A DNA stretch of 64,000 bases, from positions 148,135-212,134 of the forward strand of contig JAJVDF010001192.1 of the NCBI GenBank assembly GCA_022410635.1, given 5' to 3'. The translations under genes were made by a program, and so were the position numbers. The stretch's first letter is position 1. Every line of letters begins with the position of its first letter. The notes under the pieces were generated by a model that was given only the letters and a program-made list of their open reading frames with translations, was not told the DNA's origin and ran no database searches. This document shows, one piece after another, positions 23,070 to 34,691 of this stretch. The DNA comes from Tretioscincus oriximinensis (Eukaryota > Chordata > Lepidosauria > Squamata > Gymnophthalmidae).

Positions 23070-23350
23070 GATAGGCTGACCAGATTACCCCTTTTGGTGG
23101 AGGGGGGAGTCTGAATTGGGGGGGGGGGTTGAGCGTTTCCTTATGTTTTGCTGAGGGAATTTTATTTTATTTTTTTNAAATTATTTTATTTTTCAAAGAA
23201 ATTCTCTGTTCCACCACTATCGGGCTCTGGCAGTCGGGGCCAGCTCCTGAAGGCACACTCCCCTCAGTAAAAAAATTAAAAATGCAAATTTCTCATGCGC
23301 TTCAAAAATTCTAATGCACTTTTAAAAAATCTCACATGCTTCACAAATTT
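23070..23350 (+). mobile_element. GGCTGACCAG-family inverted-repeat element, left part
   Basis: Starts TAGGCTGACCAGATTACCCC, followed by a G-rich tract, then CAGCTCCTGAAGGCAC and CCTCAGTAAAAAAATTAAAA. The same left end starts a second copy at 23583, and a complete copy with both ends lies at 49949-50128. The right inverted end is not evident here, so this copy is truncated or diverged. Confidence 0.6.
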
Positions 23351-23582
23351 CTCGGTTAGGGATTTCAGAGAGGTATGCATGTTGGTGCATGATTTGCATA
23401 TTCATATTGCAAGCTTTCAGTTTGCAAGGCTTTACTTTTCCAAAACGCTGTGAAATTCTCACCCCAAATTCTTTCTCTCAATAATTGTAGTTGTCTTCCA
23501 GTGAGTTGGTTTCCTTTCCTCATAATAACTTCTTGTTGACTAATTTTTTTTGTCAAAAGAAATGGCTTTCTCCAAGTTTCTC
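23351..23582. other. No recognised feature between two related repeats
   Basis: AT-rich spacer. It may be a diverged part of the GGCTGACCAG element (the ATTTCTC and CACATGC blocks recur), but this is not certain. Confidence 0.35.
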
Positions 23583-23700
23583 ACAGGCTGACCAGATGAC
23601 CCCTTTTTTGGGGGGAGAGAAACCAGTTTGGGGGTCAGCTCCTGAAGGCACCCCTCAGTAAAAAATAAAAAATTCAAATTTCTCACATACTTCAAAAAAT
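23583..23700 (+). mobile_element. GGCTGACCAG-family element, second copy
   Basis: CAGGCTGACCAGATGACCCC, GGGGAGAGAAACCAGTTTG, then CAGCTCCTGAAGGCACCCCT and CAGTAAAAAATAAAAAATTC. Same order as the copy 500 bp to the left, and the same orientation. Confidence 0.6.
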
Positions 23701-23830
23701 TTTCCTTTCCTTTTTCTTATAAAGCCATGTGAAAGCAACCTAGAAAATATCCTTTGTAATCTTTTGACACTGAAATTAATTCTTGGAAATTTGGGGGTTT
23801 AAAGAGACCTGTAAAAAGATGAATATCAGC

Positions 23831-24139
23831 AGGCACGGATAGCTCAGTCGCTTAGGAATTCGTCTCTCGCCTGGGAGATGGGATTTCGAAGCCCTGTGTG
23901 GGACGTGGGGAGGGGTGAGCACCTTCCACTAGCCTGCAGCTCTAGCCAACCCAGCTATTCAAAAGCATGAATTGCAAGAAATTGCAACTGACTGCAAATA
24001 GATACATGGGAACCACCAGAGTCTGGTGGGGAAGATAGAATGGAAGCCTTCGGGCAAAATATATCCTTGTAAGCCGCTTTGAGTCCCTTTGAAAGGTGAG
24101 AAAAGCGGGGTATAAGAACCAAGTTCTTCTTCTTCTTCT
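23831..24139 (+). mobile_element. Sauria-type tRNA SINE with BovB-like 3' end
   Basis: Begins with a tRNA-like head: box A-like TAGCTCAGTCGCTTAGG at about 23850 and box B-like GATTTCGAAGCC at about 23882. The tail includes GTAAGCCGCTTTGAGTCCC, then GGTGAGAAAAGCGGGGTATA, which is the RTE-BovB 3' end, and it finishes in a TTC microsatellite. This head-to-tail arrangement defines Sauria SINEs, known only from squamates, and is the strongest taxonomic marker in the window. Length (~309 bp) fits the family. Reverse transcription would be by BovB. Confidence 0.85.
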
Positions 24140-24687
24140 ATATGACCATCTATGAGCAATGTATACATATAAAGGATTTTCCAGTTGTAATGCCTATTTT
24201 GTTAATAGTACAGAATTATACTTTTTCAGTCAAAGTAATGAATTTGTCATTATGCTACATATGGATGCAAAGAAGGTCTACAGAGTTCTGATTCACTGAG
24301 TAAAGTACAATCCCTGATTATAATGGTCAATAGATCTTAATGTCATTTTTACTGACAGAGCACTGTGACCTTGTCCTGAAGCCAGAGGTGTACACAAGAC
24401 TTGCTTCTATCTTCTGAACTATTGGCACATTTCAGTGGTACACCAAACTGCTCCTCTAAGACGAATTCATTTCTAGCTTGAATACTTGAAGCTCAGCTGA
24501 AACTTGTCAAAGATTTAGGGGCAGGACAAGAAGTGGTTGAACCATTGATGCCTTTCTGTGAGCCCATCCTGGTTCAGACCATGGAAGTGAAAATACAGAC
24601 AGTCTTAAAGAATCATAGCAGTTCCAGGGGTTGGGAGACATGTCTTCCTGCCTGTTAAGTGGTAACAAAAAAAGCCATCACTGCCAT
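24140..24687. other. No recognised feature
   Basis: Unique-looking sequence with no supported gene. Confidence 0.45.
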
Positions 24688-24944
24688 TTATATATTATTT
24701 ATTTGTACTTGTATCCCGCCCTATACCTGAAGGTCTCAGGGCGGTCAACCATATGATGGCGCACATATCTTTTATTGCTTTCTCCACAACAGACACCATG
24801 TGGAATAGGTGGGGGCGAGAGAGTTCAAAGAACTGTGACTGGCCCAAGGTCACCCAGCTAGCTTTCATGGAGGAGTGGGGAATCGAACCGGGAGACCACC
24901 AGGTATGAGTCCAACACTCTAACCACTACACCAAACTGGCTCTC
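24688..24944 (-). mobile_element. CORE (MIR-like) SINE with L2 tail
   Basis: In reverse sense this is a full tRNA-core-L2-tail SINE. The tRNA head occupies 24870-24944, with box B-like GGTTCGATTCCCC in reverse (plus strand GGGGAATCGAACC). The core contains the complement of GCCCAAGGTCACCCAGCTAG, and the tail (24688-24750) is the L2 terminus with TATAGGGCGGGATACAAG and AAATAA repeats. The layout matches mammalian MIR, whose tail likewise matches L2, so an L2 enzyme is the likely mobiliser. Confidence 0.8.
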
Positions 24945-26828
24945 AAGAATGGACAATACATTCATCTTAAATAGGAGCAAGTGCTGCTTTTCTTCCCATC
25001 TGGTTACAGCTTTTATGTCCTTCATCATCTTTTCAGATTAATTAAATTCCATTTACTTAATGGTTTGGTGAGGTTTCTAGAATATTAAGAAGCCCAGATG
25101 TGCAATCACCCTACCAAAGAACCTGGATATTTATTTCGAATATATATAATCACCTGTGAAAACAGGGAAGGGCTTNGGTATCTCACTTCTGAAGTATATC
25201 TGATGTTTCAGCTTCCAGTTCTGTGTCTTTTTTAATACATATATGAGATACGATAGTTTTAAAAGACACTCATTATAGGGGACTTTCTCCTATTGTGACT
25301 AGAAATTTTTTTTGGTATAGAGCCTTACAGTTATGAATGTTAATCTACATTTCAATAGAGGACATCTGGCTTGTATCAGAAATAATTATTATCTTCTTCT
25401 GACACATTTATGAGTTTTTCTCTTCATTAATTTTTATCTATTCGTTGTTATGGTAGGATGGTTTTAGAACAAACACCTGGTTTTTACAACTCTTACTGGA
25501 ATCTTTTGAAGGATTCTGTCTGATAACTTACATTTATCAAGTTAAGAATTTGAATTAACTTGTCTTTTTCTACACTGTGCAATCAATGTTCTTGTTCCAA
25601 TATTCTACATTAATTCCTGGATGCATATTTGTTTTTGTTTCAGTGTTGATTTCTTTATTTTTAGAACATGGTTAAATAGTATAGCTTTGTTTTCAAAGCG
25701 ATCATGTGAAATGTGTTTAAATATAATTCTACTTTCACATTTGAGGGATTAAAGTCCCTTGGTACATGATTTACAGCTGCTTTTTTTGGCTTTTTCTCCA
25801 TGGAGCCCAATTTCAAAATAGGAGTCTGCTTTTCACATGTTAATGCAAACTATAACAGGAGCCCACCCCATCTATCAACCATAATACTATCCCCACCAAA
25901 TAATGTAAGTGGGATTTAAAATGTCAATACATGTAGTACATATTTCAGGCTATAAAATGCTAAATTAAGAGTTAAAATTTGCTTTTGGAATCCCATAACA
26001 CATTTATTTTGGGTCATAAATTATCGACTCATCTGCCCACTCCCAGTCAGTGAATGATGGTGGTGTGACTGGGATTGAGCACCTGAGACTAGTGTTCACT
26101 CTCACTCAGCACCCACCACTGCCATTGCCACCTCTGCTCACTCACTGGGAGCAGTGAATAGATGGGGAATAGGATGGGAGGGTATAAGGATGTGGAGTGG
26201 AGTTTACCCATTGGTATATTTCACTGGAATCCAATAGACTGGTAAACAGTAAAAAATAAGCAATTTACCCTAAGCTGTCCCTATGTGGTAGGGTCGCACC
26301 CCTTACTCTTCCCCCCCACAACCCCATATAAATTACAAAGTACAATTTGAACAATTCAAACCTTCAGTATCAATATGACTGGAATATTTTAACATCAAGG
26401 AAGCACACCGTGTTTTCCTGACATCAAAATGTACTGCATGTGGAGTTGCCCTTGAAAGTGACACATAATTTACAGCTTTTGAAGAATATGGCAGCAAAGC
26501 TGCTAAGTGGTACATCGAACCGAAAATATATAACACTTGGTGAACCACTCATCCTACCAATATGATTCTGGCTGCATTTCAATATACTAAATTTATTTTT
26601 TACCTAGACACTTACAGGTGCATAGAGAAATAAAATATACATGCAATCTGTTCAATTATGAGTGATTTTTAGGGATTCACAATAATCAGTTTTTGATTTT
26701 CCTTGTCTTCACATTCTTAGATGTCTGTATTTGTCTTCTAAATAGAAATGTTTCAGTGCAGATAATTTCATCTCAACAATGTTTGCAATATTTGTTTAAT
26801 TTATTCGCTACCCAAATTAGCCCTACAT
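24945..26828. other. No recognised feature
   Basis: AT-rich, with no supported gene or repeat. Includes short AT low-complexity runs (for example 25139-25150). Confidence 0.5.
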
Positions 26829-27055
26829 CCTCCTTGTTCCATTCATGCCTCCACCCACTCTCTTCTTCTCTTTCCCCCTCCCATCCCTCTTTCACTTGTT
26901 GCTTAATTCTTTCTCTCTTTCCATTTTTCTTCCCTACTTTCTTTCCTTCCTCCCTTCTTTCTTAACTTTTTTCATTCCTTCTTCCTTCATTTTCTTCTTT
27001 CGTTTCCTTACTTGTATCTTCCTTCTTTCTTGTTTATCTTCTTCCCTTTCCATCT
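26829..27055. repeat. Pyrimidine-rich (CT) tract
   Basis: About 225 bp composed almost wholly of C and T on the plus strand, with irregular CTTT, CCTT and TTCC units. It reads open as Ser/Phe/Leu-rich peptides in two frames, an artefact of composition. Such polypurine/polypyrimidine tracts can form triplex DNA. Confidence 0.9.
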
Positions 27056-28987
27056 GAGGGCTGCCAAAGTTCCAAGCCCTGTCATTGGTCTTTATACCTC
27101 AGATGTTGGAATCTGATATCCGTTTTATTAAATGCACAGAATTATTTTTTATTTACCACCCTTCTCTAAAAGGTGTTAGGATGGTTAAAAAAGAGTAAGA
27201 TAGAATGAGATTATATTCAATTAAAATACTTTTAAAAAATGGATGTGGAGATAATTTTCTTTGATATCTTCACTACAATGATAAAGTGTCANTCATATTC
27301 CCATGGGTAATTTTTTTTTCACCAGAGAAGATTCTCTTTCAGTTCCACTTATTATTTTTATCTGATGGTTTTATGATTAAAAGAAACATTCAATTTACTC
27401 ACAATAATTGACAAATCTTGCAATCAGATCTGCCTAAATTACTGTATGTTTTTTTTTCTAGAATGTACTTGTCCTTTCTTTCCAATCACCATTTTGCAAA
27501 AAGCTTTATTCTCAGGGAAAACATTTTTTCCTTCCTTCCTCCCTCCGTGCCTCCGCTCCAGGAGTACTCATATTCTGTATTTGCAGAGTCAGTGTTGGAC
27601 ACTCCCAAGAAGAGTCAGTGGGAATACAGCCTCTTTCCAAGGAACCGGTATTGTACCTGCCCTGTAGATTTGAAGCCCTGATCAGATCCCAGGGTAAAAA
27701 TTGCAATGGTTTTAAAATCCGGAATAATCCAGTCACGGGTCTGTGCGTACCAACTTTTTTTTTCCGCATACAAACCATTAGCATGCCTGTGGAATGACAA
27801 GAGAACAAACCAGGAAGTAAGTGCTAAGGAATACTAGACATTCCCAGAAATTGCATTGTCCTGTTACATTGTCTTGTGCAGCTTCTTCTAGTAGTATCCT
27901 GGTAATCCCATTAAGGTGATATATACATACAGAAGGCTTCTTGACCCAATGGCTGTATGCATGGCAGTTTTGCAAAACATAAGCAAAAGGATATCCCGGG
28001 ACAAAGCATTATTTTTCTAGGTGGACTTCAAAAACTCCATTAATATGTAAAGCAGAGTCATCATATTACTACCGTGCTTGTAGGTAAGCCTCAAGTGCTT
28101 GCTGCCTAACTTCATTTGTTTTTTCAGATTTCTTCTGGAGCTCTCTGGTGAAGATAAATGAAAGTTAATTGGAAGTTGGCATTACTGACATCTCTAAGTT
28201 CGAATAGGTTGGGTCAAAGGTCTCTATGGAATTCTGTCATTTGGGTTTGCAGCTTTACACTGGAGCACTGGTGTGGAGTTTTTAGTGCCCAGTTTTGCTG
28301 TTCTATTCCTTTATATTTACTATATCAAGAAATACACTTGGCAGTTGGCAAACTCAATAATTAGCTTTGCATTAGAATGAAAAGTCATATAATTTCTCCC
28401 TTTATACCAAATGCAAATGTGTTAAAATGGAAGAGTGTGGAAGAGAGACAGTTTTTGTAGACCAATTGTTTTGGTTGTGAGAAGATCCTTTGGGCTTTGG
28501 TTGACTTCTGGTTGCCTGCCTCTAAGGGCCTTCTACTGCAGTTGTTTTTCAACAGAGATACGGTCCTTACAAAACTGAGTGTGGACAGAAATGCAGAGCC
28601 AATTGGCTATTGTCTATCTCAAGGACAATGCTAAAATTCAACCTGACAATCATTTGCTTTCTAGGCAGCTTACGTTATCACTGAACTAGAGCCTCTCCCA
28701 ATTTATAATATGCACATATATAATTGAATGTATATTATAAAATAGCAGGCAAACCAATTTTTTGTTTCTTTATTCTTTATAACTTACATGTTATTGCGTT
28801 GGCTGACCTTGATATATAAAACCAACAGAGCTTCTTCCTGTATACGTGATGAAAGTTTTTTTAATAGTAAAAGTGTTAAGTTTCTTAATGGCTTTTGTTT
28901 TGATTTTTCTTGAATACAGAGTTGTAATATAAATATTTTATATTCTCCCTGATAAGAATAAATCCAGGGGGAGGGGGGAGAGGGTGG
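27056..28987. other. No recognised feature
   Basis: Several overlapping short open frames lie at 27418-27808 on both strands but carry no recognisable domain. A second small pyrimidine run lies at 27525-27555. Confidence 0.45.
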
Positions 28988-29541
28988 GACCCTGCACGAG
29001 CATGACCTCTCTTTTGAAGTCAGGCTGCAACGTCTGGGCCTCTTCAGCCTCAAAAGGCAACGTTTGAGAGGTGATCTGATTGAAGTGTACAAAATCATGC
29101 ATGGGATGGATAGGGTGAATAGAGAAAAAATGTTTTCTCTATCACACAACACAAGGACCAGAGGGCACTCCTTAAAACGTTGGTTAGAAAAGTGAGAACA
29201 GACAAAGGAAAGTATTTTTTCACCTAGAGGGTGAAATTTACTTCCTGAAGAGGTAGTGGTAGCTAAGAGCTTGCATAGTTTCAAGACAGGACTAGACAGG
29301 TTTATGGACACCAAGGGTATAAATGGATACTAGGATGGATGTCTGGATGTTGCCTCCAGGATGGAGCAACAGGCAGGACTCCTGAAATACCATTTGCAGG
29401 GAGTCATGAACAGGTGCATATTTTGCTTTCCTCTGTTCGCACTGCCCACGTGCATCTGGTGGGCCTCTGTGTGAGACAGAATGCTGGACTTGATGGGCTC
29501 TGGCCCGATCTAGTATGGCTCTTCTTATTTTNTTATGTTCA
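28988..29541 (+). mobile_element. CR1 LINE 3' region, near-complete 3' end
   Basis: Runs from the end of ORF2 (block CTCTTTTGAAGTCAGGCTGC, then the equivalents of LIEVYKIMHGMDRVN) through the CTATCACACAACACAAGGAC block, the GGATGTCTGGATGTTGCC block and GCTGGACTTGATGGGCTCT, to the octamer tail (CTTCTTATTTTNTTATGTTC). It is the best reference in this window for the CR1 3' UTR. It is 5'-truncated just after a G-rich run at 28970-28985. Confidence 0.9.
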
Positions 29542-31070
29542 TGGAACGTTTTGTGGGGGGGTTGAGCTGTATTTGGTTTTGGTTTACATTTCCAAGAATT
29601 TTCTTTGTTGTTTTAAATTTATTAGTATGTTCTTTGATTTATTTTTGGTATAAAGAATTTTAAAAGTTTTTAAAAGTTTTTAATGGTTTCATCTGTTGTA
29701 CATAGCTGAATAGAACTTGAAAGTATAAGATGCAGGTATGGCCATTTGTGCACTTGCCTGGATGGAACATTTCAAGTGGAATTCCTCCTACCTGAATAGT
29801 TTTGAGATGGAGCCATGCAGCTATCCTAGAACAGAACCATTTGTACACTAGACACCTGTTCTATAATAGACCAAANATTGTGCTTTGGTGTCCTATGCAA
29901 TTCAGAAACTCGTTTGAGTATCAAAAGTCTGCTGAAAAAANCTCGAATGTCCAGAAACTAGTATTCTGAGCCTCAAAGTTCAAGGAAGCTTACATTTCAG
30001 TGGCACAATTTTCTTCTCTGCCAAAAATGGGTCCTCCTGCTCAGCTGGAACATGGTTTACCTACAAGTAAAGACAGAGGCTGCATCTACATGTCCCCCCA
30101 ATGTTATAATGGCATGATTTGGGGAGATCTGCCACACACGGTTGTTGGAGATTCAGTATCACGAGAATGAGAATAGTTTTTTTCTTGCTAGTATTTTTCC
30201 ACAACTTCTGTAGCACAATGGTCAGACTTTGTGCTGTGACAGTGCCAGCTGGACATTATCTTCAAGAGTTGCTGTGGGCTGTTAATATCATCATCCCAGC
30301 CTTGTAGAGAGAATGAAGGTTAGTAGGCCAATCAACTGTGTTGTTGTTGTTGTGTTCAATTTATAGAGAAAACAGCAACCTTAGAATATGGGAAAAAATC
30401 CACTTGGCTGTGATTAAAAGTATAGTTTTTTGTTGAATTTACCCACCTGACAATAAGGACGGGTTATCAATCAATGACAGAAGGGACTCAGATCAGCCAG
30501 TTGTAAGTTAGAATTTGCAACTGAAGCTACATCCACACCTGCTTGTTTGATCCGCTTCAGAAATGCTTTTAAAAATGCATTAGCTGCTCATCCCCATTTT
30601 ACCATACCATTCAGCTGCTGCCTCTCTCTTGTCTGCCTTCGAATGATGAGCCTCAGAAGGAACTGCTGTGCTTTCCTAATTAAAATCCCCAGAATTCTCT
30701 GCAATCTTGCCTACTATTCCCAGGCTGTCTCTGTGCTCCAGGAACCAATGAGTTTTTTACAATGTACATACAAGCTCTGGAGAGATTTTTCTTTTGGAGA
30801 TTACAAAATAGAGGCTGTTAAAATCAGAGAATATGCAATGGCTATATACTGTGCAATAAAGAGCTTTAAAGCACGTGGAAGGCTGGACATGTGTGATTCT
30901 GTGGGAAGCAATGAAGATTTAAATTGCATCAAAAGCCCAGTATCTTGGGTGGGGATGCAGCTTGAGCTTCCTGACAAATGTAGGAGAATTCATGGGGAGT
31001 AAAGGAGATTTCCTGTTTGTGGATGGCCAATAATGATGCCATACTGTACTTCTTCTACACTATAATATAA
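29542..31070. other. No recognised feature; longest unassigned open frame
   Basis: Contains a 151-codon open frame at 30547-31002 (plus) starting MIRFRNAFKNAL. I recognise no domain, it has no obvious upstream promoter, splice context or homologue in the window, and its composition is that of the surrounding DNA. I treat it as a chance frame, though an exon cannot be excluded by eye. Confidence 0.4.
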
Positions 31071-31197
31071 ATTTCAGAGAAATAGCCATGTTAGTCTAGT
31101 AGAAAGTCCAGGAAAGGAGCTAGCAGCACATTGAGACTAACTTGAGAAAAGTGGGTGGCATAAGCTTTCATAGACACGTCTACTTCTTCAGATGCTC
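31071..31197 (-). mobile_element. Hammerhead-like short element, full-length copy
   Basis: A 127-bp copy read on the minus strand as GAGCATCTGAAGAAGTAGAC, GTGTCTATGAAAGCTTATGC, CACCCACTTTTCTC..., ending ...GGCTATTTCTCTGAAAT. It is flanked by ATATAA on both sides (31065-31070 and 31198-31203), a possible 6-bp target duplication in AT-rich DNA. Length and ends agree with the copy at 50559-50682. Confidence 0.7.
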
Positions 31198-31794
31198 ATA
31201 TAAGTCTACAAATATGGGCAAAAAAGTCTTTAGACACAAAAAACACATGAAAGTAGTCATCAAGGGCAGCAAAAGCCTTTCCCCAGATCATGCAGCCAGA
31301 AAATTTTAACAAAATACTGCCATAGGCAGGGGCCCAGAATTCCCCTTGATGGTCAATAGCCATCACTAGTGATCACAGTAAATAGTATAAATTAAAAGAA
31401 ACTACTTCCATATGTTCTAGTTGTTATGAGAACTAGTTGTTATGAGAACTGCCATGTATGCGTTGGTTGGTTGTGTCACAAGTACACTCTGCACAGCACT
31501 CCAGAGTTAAAGGATCATCCCATCAGATAATATTTTAAAAATTAGGATAGGGAAGTCAAAATAAATTATTTACTAGTTGTTAAAAACTAAACAAATATGA
31601 CACTGAATGAGAAGTGTGCAAAACCTTTTGCCTTCCCAAACAGCTGATCAGTATTTTATGACCAAGGACTGTGCCAAAAGCTGATGAAAATATNCATATT
31701 GAAACACATATGTAAACATTTTTTACACATTTCACTTTCCATTCTATACTATGGCTGCCTTTCCATAGCGATGTCATACTGTGCGTGCTGCACT
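31198..31794. other. No recognised feature; short tandem duplication
   Basis: AT-rich. An 18-bp unit (CTAGTTGTTATGAGAA) occurs twice in tandem at about 31417-31452. Confidence 0.45.
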
Positions 31795-33030
31795 GGTANT
31801 TGCGTGATTAAGAATTTGTCCCATGTGGTGTCAGGCATTCAATAATCTTCTCAGAATCCACTCAGAATAAAGCTCCGTTGCCTCGGAATATCCTGTAGCT
31901 AAAAAATCAGCCTTTCTTATTATCCACCTCTCACAGCCATACATTATTACTGGAAAAACTACAGCTTTAATTTTACAGGCGTTTGTCAGCAAGGTAATGT
32001 CTCTATTTTTAGTACACTGTCTGGGCTTGCCATAGTTTCTTCACAAGAAGCAAGAATCTTTTAATTTCATGGCTGAAGTCACTATGTGCAGTGATCTTAG
32101 CACCCAAGAAAATAAAATCAGACATTGTTTTCATTTCTTCCTCCTTTTTTGCTATGTAGTAATAGGGCTGATTGCCAAGATCTTAGTTTTTCTTTAATGT
32201 TGGATAGCATCCAACATCCTTTATATCCAGCAAGAGGCATCTTAGTTCTTCACTTTCTGCCCTAAGAATGATGTAATTTGCATATCTGAGTCTGTTGACA
32301 TTTCTTCCTCTTTCTCTTCAAAAACCAGCTTGCACTTGTGATAGTTTGTGCTTTATACGTTTTGCTGAAGCATTTCCTGCAAAATACTTTGCATAATCTT
32401 GCTGGTATGTGAGATGAGTTCAATGGTTTTATAATTTTAACATTCTTTGGTTGACCCTCCTTTGGAACTGGAACATAAACTGACCTTTAAGAGTGTTGTG
32501 GGCACAGTTGAGTTTTTCAAATCTGCTGACNTATAAATTCCACTTTAGTAACACCTATCTTTTAGGATTTTGTAGAGTTCAGCTGGAATTCTATCACCTC
32601 TGCTAGTTTTGATTTCTAGCAATGGTTGCTAAGGTCCGCTTGATTTCACTCTCCAGAATGACTCTAGAAAAGCGATTATATACCATGATGGTTATGTCAA
32701 GATCTTTCTCATATAATTTTTCTATTTATCCTTGTTGTCTCTTCTGAATTTCTATTAGATCCCTATTATTTTTGTGCTTTATATAGCTTATTTTTGCATG
32801 AAACTTTCTCTTACTATTTCCAATATTCTTAAAAAGATCTCTTGCCTTTCCTATTCTGTTTTCTTCTGTCTCTTTACATTGGTTATTTAATAAGTCCTTA
32901 TTATCTTCTCCTTGCTGTTCTCTGGAAGTTTGCTTTCAGCTGCATATATCTTGCCTTTACTTCTTTACCTTTCACTTCCCTTCTTTCCTCAGTGCCATAA
33001 GGAAGTCCCATAAGATAGGCAGTTGGCTTT
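31795..33030 (-). pseudogene. RTE-BovB LINE fragment, decayed
   Basis: On the minus strand, conceptual translation across frames gives FIFLGAKITAHSDFSHEIK, then CKIKAVVFPVIMYGCERW and a stretch like LNLFSEWILRRLLNA, the familiar order at the end of BovB ORF2. Upstream (higher coordinates) come the GDRIPAELYKIL-like block (32560-32610), the IPVPKEGQPKNVKII-like block (about 32440-32480) and the KRKFHAKISYIKHKN-like linker (32760-32815). Many stops and shifts separate these blocks. BovB is abundant in squamates and is the presumed partner of the Sauria SINEs here. Confidence 0.8.
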
Positions 33031-34017
33031 CTTCCTCATTCCACTTCTAATTTTATAAAGTTCTCAAAATATATAGAATAGGAAAGATGTGTTATTCATG
33101 CTCAATATTCATGTTTTGTTCCCTGCATGAAGTATGGTAATTTGTGTGTCCATTGTTACTATCTTTCCCCCCCCCCCCCAATAAGATTAGAAGTAAGTGA
33201 AACTAATGCCACAGGACTAATAACTGTGCCTTATGGGATCGCTATACCTACTGAGGAAGCTTATCTCTTCAAATTGTGCAGAAAGGTAGAGCTTTTAGAT
33301 TGATGATCTCATGCCAGGAAAAATAACCGCAGCTTTTTCCTCAAGACTCTTCCCACCCACCCTGCAACTGATGTGTTTATTTTACAAATGGACCTGCACA
33401 TGCTGTGTTATGACAAAACCATGTGGAGAAAATCTCCTCCTCATTGAATGTGTGTAAGCCAAAAGGCCTCTAGGAGATCAGTTGAGTTTTGGGCCAATGA
33501 TTTCCTGTAGCTTTATTTGGTTCTTGCTGGTACCCATTTCACTGCTGAGCGGACAAATGCCTTTCACCAATACAAGATCTTTGCCTCAAGGATCCAATGC
33601 AGATGGGTCTGATCAGTCAAGTCTGTTAAAAAGCAGCAGAATAGAGCTAAAAACTCAGAGGCTTTCTTTTAACCAGTAATACTACTGTATCTTTTAGTCA
33701 GCTCAAAACAGCTGTTCCCTGTTGGAATGTAAATTGAATTTATTTATGTTTCATGTTTTTCTTCCAGTTACCTAAAAGACATATTCTGGTAAGAGACAAT
33801 TAAGCACTGAATTATCAGTTTTCTGAGAATATATGGACTAAGTTATACAGTCATGCAGTATTAGTCTTAATCTGTCGGCCAAGCCTATAATGACTCATAG
33901 CAAAGGATACCTATAAAGTTCCCAGTTTCCATAATTGTTATAGTGCTGCTTCTGGTGCAGAATATCTTGACTGAGATATAGAACACTACAGCTAACGTAC
34001 TGTCTCCATACAAAATT
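33031..34017. other. No recognised feature; poly-C run
   Basis: Contains a ~13-base C run at about 33166-33179. No gene or repeat family is supported. Confidence 0.45.
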
Positions 34018-34116
34018 GAGNAAGGGGGCTAGTAGCACTTTAAAAAGTAACAGTAGAAAAGTAGATGGCATTGGCATTAGCTTTCGTAGACACGTCTACT
34101 ACTNCAGATGTGANCT
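34018..34116 (-). mobile_element. Hammerhead-like short element, partial copy
   Basis: Plus strand AAGGGGGCTAGTAGCACTTT, then GCTTTCGTAGACACGTCTAC and TACTNCAGATG. In element sense the core reads CTGNAGTAGTAGACGTGTCT-ACGAAAGC, keeping the stem II complement GTAGAC/GTCTAC and the GAAA box. The distal half is missing. Confidence 0.65.
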
Positions 34117-34162
34117 TTCTCTGAAATATGAAAATGGTAGTCTAATATACTACTGTGAACAC

Positions 34163-34691
34163 TGCAGAGTGTCAAGTTCTGACTGGCAGATTTCCCAGAA
34201 GCAAGTAAATAATTTTATTTTTAAAAGTCACTGTATGCAGCTTACCAAGAATCAGAAGTCCAACAGAAGAATTACACAAACATAGTCTGATATGTAGTCC
34301 AAAGTTTAGGGTGCCAGAAAATCCACACTGGGTCCAAGGTAAAGGTAGTCCAAGGTAGTCTAAGGGTCAAAATACACAGAGTTCCAAACAGGTAACAAGG
34401 TCAGGAGGTCTAGGGATCAAAACACATAGGTCACAGATTTAGACCTTTGCAAACAACTATTTTTATCTCAGCTGCTTTGTTTCAGCCAGGTGTTTCTAAG
34501 CATGGTCCTAATTTTCTCTGCCACCCTTTCTGAGCATCTCCTATAAGCTTTCTCTTGTCTTTGCTCCAAAATGACCTGTGACTTATGCCAACCCCCTTCT
34601 TTGTTNGCATCACTCATAGAGGGCTACCTAGTCTCTGGGAGAGCCTGTGTCAGTGACTGAGCCTTTTCCTGGCACCATGGCAGGCATGACA
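34163..34691 (-). mobile_element. LTR-like segment (family B), probable solo LTR
   Basis: Begins on the plus strand TGCAGAGTGTCAAG, the same 14 bases that begin the family A LTR at 41884, and has a minus-strand AATAAA (plus TTTATT at 34214-34219) ~50 bp inside. The proposed far end is ...GGCATGACA. If the left end is placed at 34170 (TGTCA), flanks CAGAG and CAGGG would be a near 5-bp duplication. Internally it contains near-repeats of AAGGTAGTCCAAGG and AGGGTCAAAATACACA. No coding domain is seen. Boundaries and class are inferred. Confidence 0.4.

Noticed and set aside
23831..23910. Genuine tRNA gene
   Set aside because: The cloverleaf is imperfect and the sequence continues into a BovB-like SINE tail. 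It is the head of a Sauria SINE.
26693..27057. Ser/Phe/Leu-rich small membrane proteins
   Set aside because: They are produced by a C/T-only tract. Two frames give equally biased peptides.
30547..31002. 151-codon open frame as a host gene exon
   Set aside because: No recognisable domain, no splice or promoter context, and composition like its surroundings. Kept only as an unassigned frame.
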